A stretch of DNA of 47,663 bases. It comes from an uncultured Clostridia bacterium (GTDB lineage: Bacteria; Bacillota; Clostridia; Oscillospirales; CAG-272). A program made the translations under genes and the position numbers. This document shows positions 43,987 through 47,663 of the stretch, in pieces. The stretch's first letter is position 1. Each line of letters begins with the position of its first letter. Below the pieces are notes generated by a model, which did no database searches, was not told the origin of the DNA, and saw nothing but the letters and a program-made list of their open reading frames with translations. The DNA lies in the NCBI GenBank assembly GCA_947588825.1, contig CANPZU010000019.1:1-47663 (forward strand), in the 5' to 3' direction.

Positions 43987-45174
43987 TTATGCAATATTTG
44001 AGTTTAGCGAGCGATAGTAAGCGACGGCAAGATCGACTACAAGGCCGTAGCTTCTGCTGCCCGCCGTCTGTCCCTGAGACTGAAGATAGGTGTCGTTTAT
44101 TGTACCGCTCACATCCGCGACGACATTTTCACGGTATTCATCGTAAAATCCCGAGTACGCGTAAAACTCGCCGACGACCTCGCGCTCAAGCGTGCCGTAA
44201 AATTCGTAGTACATATCACTGTCCGCCTCGTAAAGAGCGTTCATGCAGTACTCAAGCATGTTTATATAGCCGCTGTATTCGATATACGGATCGTCCGATT
44301 CCATGCATGCCAAAAACGCGACGAAATTTGCCTCGTTTTCAGGGGCTGTGCCCCGTTGATGGGCAAGCTCGTGCGCGGCGGTGTAGGGAAGGGTGTAATC
44401 GGGAAAATTGACATTCAGGTTTGCCTCGCCTGTATAGAAGGTGTATACGCCTGAAATGTGAGTGTATGTCATTGGCTTGCTGAGAATGACGTATTTTATA
44501 TTTGAGCGCAGCTTTGAGACGAAATCGTACTTGTCTGCAAGTTTTGCGTACGCGTCATTCAGCTTGTCGCACATCAAATCAAGCGAATAAGGTAAATGCG
44601 AAAAGCCTTCATCGTCATAAGCAATGTCGTCAAGACGCATTGAGACCTGCTCGCTGAGCCATGTTGAAGTGTCATAAAGCTCTTTTGCGCTAACCTGCTT
44701 TTGCTTGAGATTAAGTTTGCTTGCAAGAGAACTGCCCTTGTAGCCCGGCGCGAGAGTAAGCACAAAAAGCGAATATATTATGCACAGCACCGAGAGAAGA
44801 AAGCAAAGGTATTTAGTGTACGCGCGTTCATCCTCCTTGCGGCTCAGATAAACCGTGAGGCTCAAAAGCAATATCAGAATAAGCGGAAGCAGGATAATAA
44901 CCATTTCGGCAAGAGAAAAGGGCAAAAGACTCGTTATGTGAGCAAGCGTCCATCTTACCGCCGCATTTGGATATTTGACCATGAAATCGGCAAGCACGGG
45001 AAAAAAATTACACAGTATGTGTATGAGTGCGCATAGGACTGCAAGACACACGGCAATTTTAAAATAGAGTGGAGTGGCGATAACCCATTTTTTGATTCTG
45101 CCCGGCAACAATGCCAGCCACTTTTTAAAACGCGCGGGGGCAGGTTCTTTTTTTATAGTATCATTATTATTCAT
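43987..45174 (-). CDS. DUF3810 family membrane metallopeptidase
   Basis: A 395-residue protein. Three membrane helices lie in the first 150 residues (about 38-60, 88-112 and 122-142), then an extracytoplasmic domain with the zinc-peptidase motif HELAH (268-272) and a nearby Glu281 in ENEANF, a likely third ligand. That pattern and the topology match DUF3810. The family is thought to act on envelope proteins, but no substrate is established. The start ATG 45174 follows GAAAGGA and overlaps the stop of the RluA-type gene upstream by 4 bp (ATGA), so translation is coupled to it. Confidence 0.83.
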   Translation of the reverse strand: MNNNDTIKKEPAPARFKKWLALLPGRIKKWVIATPLYFKIAVCLAVLCALIHILCNFFPVLADFMVKYPNAAVRWTLAHITSLLPFSLAEMVIILLPLILILLLSLTVYLSRKEDERAYTKYLCFLLSVLCIIYSLFVLTLAPGYKGSSLASKLNLKQKQVSAKELYDTSTWLSEQVSMRLDDIAYDDEGFSHLPYSLDLMCDKLNDAYAKLADKYDFVSKLRSNIKYVILSKPMTYTHISGVYTFYTGEANLNVNFPDYTLPYTAAHELAHQRGTAPENEANFVAFLACMESDDPYIEYSGYINMLEYCMNALYEADSDMYYEFYGTLEREVVGEFYAYSGFYDEYRENVVADVSGTINDTYLQSQGQTAGSRSYGLVVDLAVAYYRSLNSNIA

Positions 45175-46076
45175 ATGTTGATATCCTTTCTTTCGCACAA
45201 CGATAAAATATCCTCGCTAACCGGCGCTGTTACTGTCATTTCCTTTGCCGAGACGGGATGGATGAAGCTTATTGAATAAGCGTGCAGAGCCTGACGGGAT
45301 ATGAGGGGAGAGGGAGAGCCGTAAAGACTGTCCCCGATGATCGGATGTCCCACGCTTTTAAAGTGCACTCTCAACTGATGCGTTCGTCCGGTGAGCGGCG
45401 TACAGCTTACCAAGGACATGTTTTTCACCTGACAAATAAGCGAGTACAGCGTCTTTGCGTATTTTGCGCCTTTCTCGTCCTTTTGACACACGCACCTTGT
45501 TATAATGCTTTCCGCCTCACGTCGTATGTACCCTTCGATTGCGCCTTCCGTTGGGAAAATATGTCCGTCAAGCATTGCTATATACTTTTTGCGGATAACT
45601 CCGCTTGCCATTTGACTTGAAAGGCGGGCCGCGCTCTCACGCGTTTTTGCCACAAGGCAGACGCCGCTCGTGTCACGGTCAAGCCTTGTCACGGGTCGAA
45701 ACACAAAGGGTTTGTCCCCGTAATAGTACATAAGGGCGTTGGCAAGACTGTCAGTTCGGTGTCCTCTTGAGGTGTGCACGGGCATGCCGAAGGGTTTGTT
45801 TATTAATACTATGTCGTTATCCTCATAAAGTACCGAAAGCTCGAAAAACACCGGCTCGACATAAGGGTTTGTATCCTGCGGCGTATCTTGCGTCATAATG
45901 CTGAGGATGTCCCCTTCTTTCAGCGTCGCTCGAACGGTCACGTGAGCGCCGTTGAGCGTTATTCCGTTATCAAGCCTTTTAAGACGGGATATCGCCCTGT
46001 GGGAGAGATTGAGCCTTACGCTGAGAAAGTAAAGCACCGATCTGTCGTTACAGTCTGCATTGATAATAACTTCCAT
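45171..46076 (-). CDS. RluA-family pseudouridine synthase (second copy type)
   Basis: A 301-residue pseudouridine synthase with an N-terminal S4-like segment (about 12-60) and a catalytic domain. The catalytic Asp is in TRLDRDTSG, and TPLTGRTHQLRVHF is the later motif. It is only distantly similar to the RluA-type protein at 41334, so the two probably modify different rRNA or tRNA positions. I chose ATG 46076 because a longer frame would start inside the promoter at 46122-46150. A weak TTGGACG site precedes it. The stop overlaps the DUF3810 start. Confidence 0.9.
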   Translation of the reverse strand: MEVIINADCNDRSVLYFLSVRLNLSHRAISRLKRLDNGITLNGAHVTVRATLKEGDILSIMTQDTPQDTNPYVEPVFFELSVLYEDNDIVLINKPFGMPVHTSRGHRTDSLANALMYYYGDKPFVFRPVTRLDRDTSGVCLVAKTRESAARLSSQMASGVIRKKYIAMLDGHIFPTEGAIEGYIRREAESIITRCVCQKDEKGAKYAKTLYSLICQVKNMSLVSCTPLTGRTHQLRVHFKSVGHPIIGDSLYGSPSPLISRQALHAYSISFIHPVSAKEMTVTAPVSEDILSLCERKDINI

Positions 46077-46121
46077 AAAAATATATCGTCCAAAAAACAA
46101 GTAAAAGTATGAGATGCTTAA

Positions 46122-46150
46122 ATTATAACCTAAAAAAACGGACAATACAA
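46122..46150 (-). promoter_or_regulatory. Promoter of the RluA-DUF3810 operon
   Basis: On the minus strand TTGTAT (46150-46145), 17-bp spacer, TATAAT (46127-46122), with a leader of about 40 nt. Confidence 0.6.
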
Positions 46151-46252
46151 TATTTTTTTATTAAATTAACAAAAGACCGTATAAAAAGAGGCAATGATGT
46201 AAAAATTATAATCTGAAAAACCCACAAAAAAGAATGAAAAGGAAGGTATGTC

Positions 46253-47551
46253 ATGAAAAAGAAAGCATTAACACTCAGCACAATCGTGTTGATTTTGGTA
46301 TTTTCAAGTCTGTTCGCCTTTGCGTCGGCAAACAAGCTCACATATGGCCTTGACGTTATAGCGTACGATATGGAAATAGCAAAAACCGGACCTGCGGGAA
46401 GTGAGATATCATTTACTGCCAAGGATTTTGAAAATGCACTGGGCGTTTCAAAGATCGCCAGTATAACGGTGCTCACTCTTCCCGAAAAAGAATCCGGAGA
46501 ACTGAGACTTTCGGGCGTCCCGGTAATGAAAAATCAAATAATATCAAGAGACAGCATAGAAAAGCTGACCTTTGTGCCCGCTCTCGAAAACGGTTTTGAA
46601 ACATCCTTTGTTATAGGAAGCGTGAGCACTTCGCAGCCGCTTGCAGTAAAATGCAAGATAACAATCGCCAATGCAGACGGCAGCGCGCCGGAGGCTTTTG
46701 CTCCCGATGAAAGTGAGATGACAGAGGCAATTGAGGGAGTCGTGTGCTACTCGTATCTTACAAATGGGGACGGCACAAACGCAAAGAAAGAGGATACTCG
46801 TTACAGAATAGTGAGCTATCCCGAAAACGGAACGCTTCGTCTGCTTGATAACGCCGACGGGTATTACTGTTATACGCCCGTTGACGGATTTACGGGAAGC
46901 GACGTATTCACATATGTGGTGACCGACAAGTACGGCAAAAATCCCAAGCAGAGTACGGTTGAAATCAAGGTGAGAAGCTGTCTGAGCGATATCGAATACT
47001 TTGACATGAAGGGAAATACCGCTCATCAAGCGGCGATGATATTGGCCGAAAAAGGAATCATGGCGGGAGAAACGGTATGCGGAGTTTCATACTTTGAACC
47101 CGAAGGAGGCGTCAGACGCGACGAATTTCTCGCAATGGTCATAAAAGCTGCGGGAATCGATGTTCCGTATGATTCCAAGGCGGAAACTACTTTTGCGGAT
47201 GACAGCAGTATTCCCGATCATCTTAAAAGCTATGTGGCGTATGCGGAAAAGGAAGGCTATGTGAACGGAGTGCAGGGCAGCATGGGCAATGTGTTCATTC
47301 CCGCGGGAAAGATAACCACGGCCGAGGCGGCTCTTATGATCTATAATGTCGTTGGGATGGAGCCGAGCGGCGAGAGCGAGGTGTTCGCCGACAGCGCGGC
47401 AATTCCCGATTGGGCAAAGGAGGCGCTTGCCTCCACCGCAAACGCGGGTATTATTGACACGGGCAGCTACAGCGGGTATGCGAGCACCGTTACTCGCGCA
47501 CAGGCGGCACAGATGCTTGTAAAGGTCATTGAACTTTGCGAGCAAAAATAG
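46253..47551 (+). CDS. Surface protein with three SLH domains
   Basis: A 432-residue exported protein. A signal peptide (about 1-27, ending AFASA) precedes an Ig-like region (about 28-150). A cadherin-like beta module follows (about 165-240, with YTPVDGFTGSDVFTYVVTD). Three S-layer homology repeats (about 252-310, 317-371 and 377-431) show the usual FxD and TRAQ/RDE-type positions. SLH domains bind secondary cell-wall polymer, so the protein should be anchored to the wall. AAGGAAGG lies about 8 nt before ATG. It is a single gene closed by the terminator at 47589. No cargo or enzyme domain is seen. Confidence 0.9.
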   Translation: MKKKALTLSTIVLILVFSSLFAFASANKLTYGLDVIAYDMEIAKTGPAGSEISFTAKDFENALGVSKIASITVLTLPEKESGELRLSGVPVMKNQIISRDSIEKLTFVPALENGFETSFVIGSVSTSQPLAVKCKITIANADGSAPEAFAPDESEMTEAIEGVVCYSYLTNGDGTNAKKEDTRYRIVSYPENGTLRLLDNADGYYCYTPVDGFTGSDVFTYVVTDKYGKNPKQSTVEIKVRSCLSDIEYFDMKGNTAHQAAMILAEKGIMAGETVCGVSYFEPEGGVRRDEFLAMVIKAAGIDVPYDSKAETTFADDSSIPDHLKSYVAYAEKEGYVNGVQGSMGNVFIPAGKITTAEAALMIYNVVGMEPSGESEVFADSAAIPDWAKEALASTANAGIIDTGSYSGYASTVTRAQAAQMLVKVIELCEQK

Positions 47552-47588
47552 ATTTTGGCATTTAGCAGACAAATATGAAGCGATAAGG

Positions 47589-47657
47589 GGCTGTAAAAAA
47601 ACAGCCGAAAAAAAACGACTGCAAGGCATCCGAAGGGATAGCCAAGCAGTCGTTTTT
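47589..47657 (+). terminator. Tandem hairpins and terminator after the SLH gene
   Basis: First GGCTGT/ACAGCC (47589-47606), then a long hairpin with AAAAACGACTGC (47611-47622) pairing with GCAGTCGTTTTT (47646-47657) around an inner GGCATCC/GGGATAGCC stem. The final T run lies in the 3' arm. Confidence 0.8.
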
Positions 47658-47663
47658 GTGGTA

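Noticed and set aside
1-47663. CRISPR arrays, tRNA or rRNA genes, prophage genes and transposases
   Set aside because: I looked through the gaps and translations and found no direct-repeat array, cloverleaf, integrase or transposase; the only mobile-element trace is the intron end at the left edge.

Overview
The window reads as chromosomal DNA of an anaerobic Clostridia-type Firmicute, probably an uncultured gut or rumen member of an Oscillospirales/Christensenellales-like lineage. The grounds are strong Shine-Dalgarno sites, consensus sigma-A promoters, a SCIFF peptide with its radical SAM maturase, DUF5685, a DUF3343/cysteine-desulfurase-like pair, a short archaeal/eukaryote-type ProS, and many lipoprotein glycoside hydrolases. 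G+C looks close to 50 % by eye. The placement is inferred from gene content; I see no rRNA or tRNA gene.

Layout. 1-75: the 3' end (domains V and VI) of a group II intron whose body lies outside the window. 105-3517 (-): a DUF1015 protein and a lone ABC exporter. 3772-9009: a GH76 lipoprotein (+) facing a large GH31 lipoprotein with an inserted PA14 domain (-). 9245-12306 (+): SCIFF precursor, SCIFF maturase, and an Orn/Lys/Arg decarboxylase-like enzyme. 12470-15106 (+): a Ca2+-type P-type ATPase. 15270-17679 (-): manA then proS. 17766-18002 (+): a tiny Asn/Gln-rich protein. 18269-20378 (+): DUF5685 protein, DnaJ protein with a cysteine-rich tail, and an integral membrane protein; then a separately promoted small membrane protein. 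21266-26255 (-): nicotinate phosphoribosyltransferase and a MacB/FtsX-type ABC transporter with a very large extracellular domain. 26547-28421 (+): GH127. 28583-32730 (+): acpP-fabD-fabG-fabF-fabZ. 32885-34212 (+): thiamine pyrophosphokinase and a HAD phosphatase. 34380-36679 (+): a second GH76 lipoprotein and a membrane protein. 36701-38089 (-): a lipase-like protein lacking its serine and a membrane protein. 38235-39623 (+): DUF3343 plus a class V aminotransferase. 39724-43679 (-): murA, an RluA-type synthase and lnt. 43987-46076 (-): a second RluA-type synthase and a DUF3810 metallopeptidase. 46253-47551 (+): an SLH-domain surface protein.

How the genes fit together. Two secreted GH76 enzymes (usually alpha-1,6-mannanases), GH31, GH127 and ManA suggest breakdown of alpha-mannan or other glycans with mannose entering glycolysis. 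The fab genes provide elongation of fatty acids, but there is no enoyl-ACP reductase, FabH or acetyl-CoA carboxylase here. MurA, Lnt, DUF3810 and the SLH protein serve the envelope.

Most interesting points: a SCIFF peptide in which the expected thioether acceptor threonine is glycine; a MurA whose catalytic cysteine is aspartate, predicting fosfomycin resistance; the DUF5685/Cys-tailed DnaJ/membrane-protein module, with isoprenoid-synthase-like Asp motifs in DUF5685; a roughly 230-nt structured RNA candidate between acpP and fabD; a compact structured leader before the first GH76 gene; and a lipase-like protein without its serine nucleophile. All family calls come from reading the translations; no database search was run.
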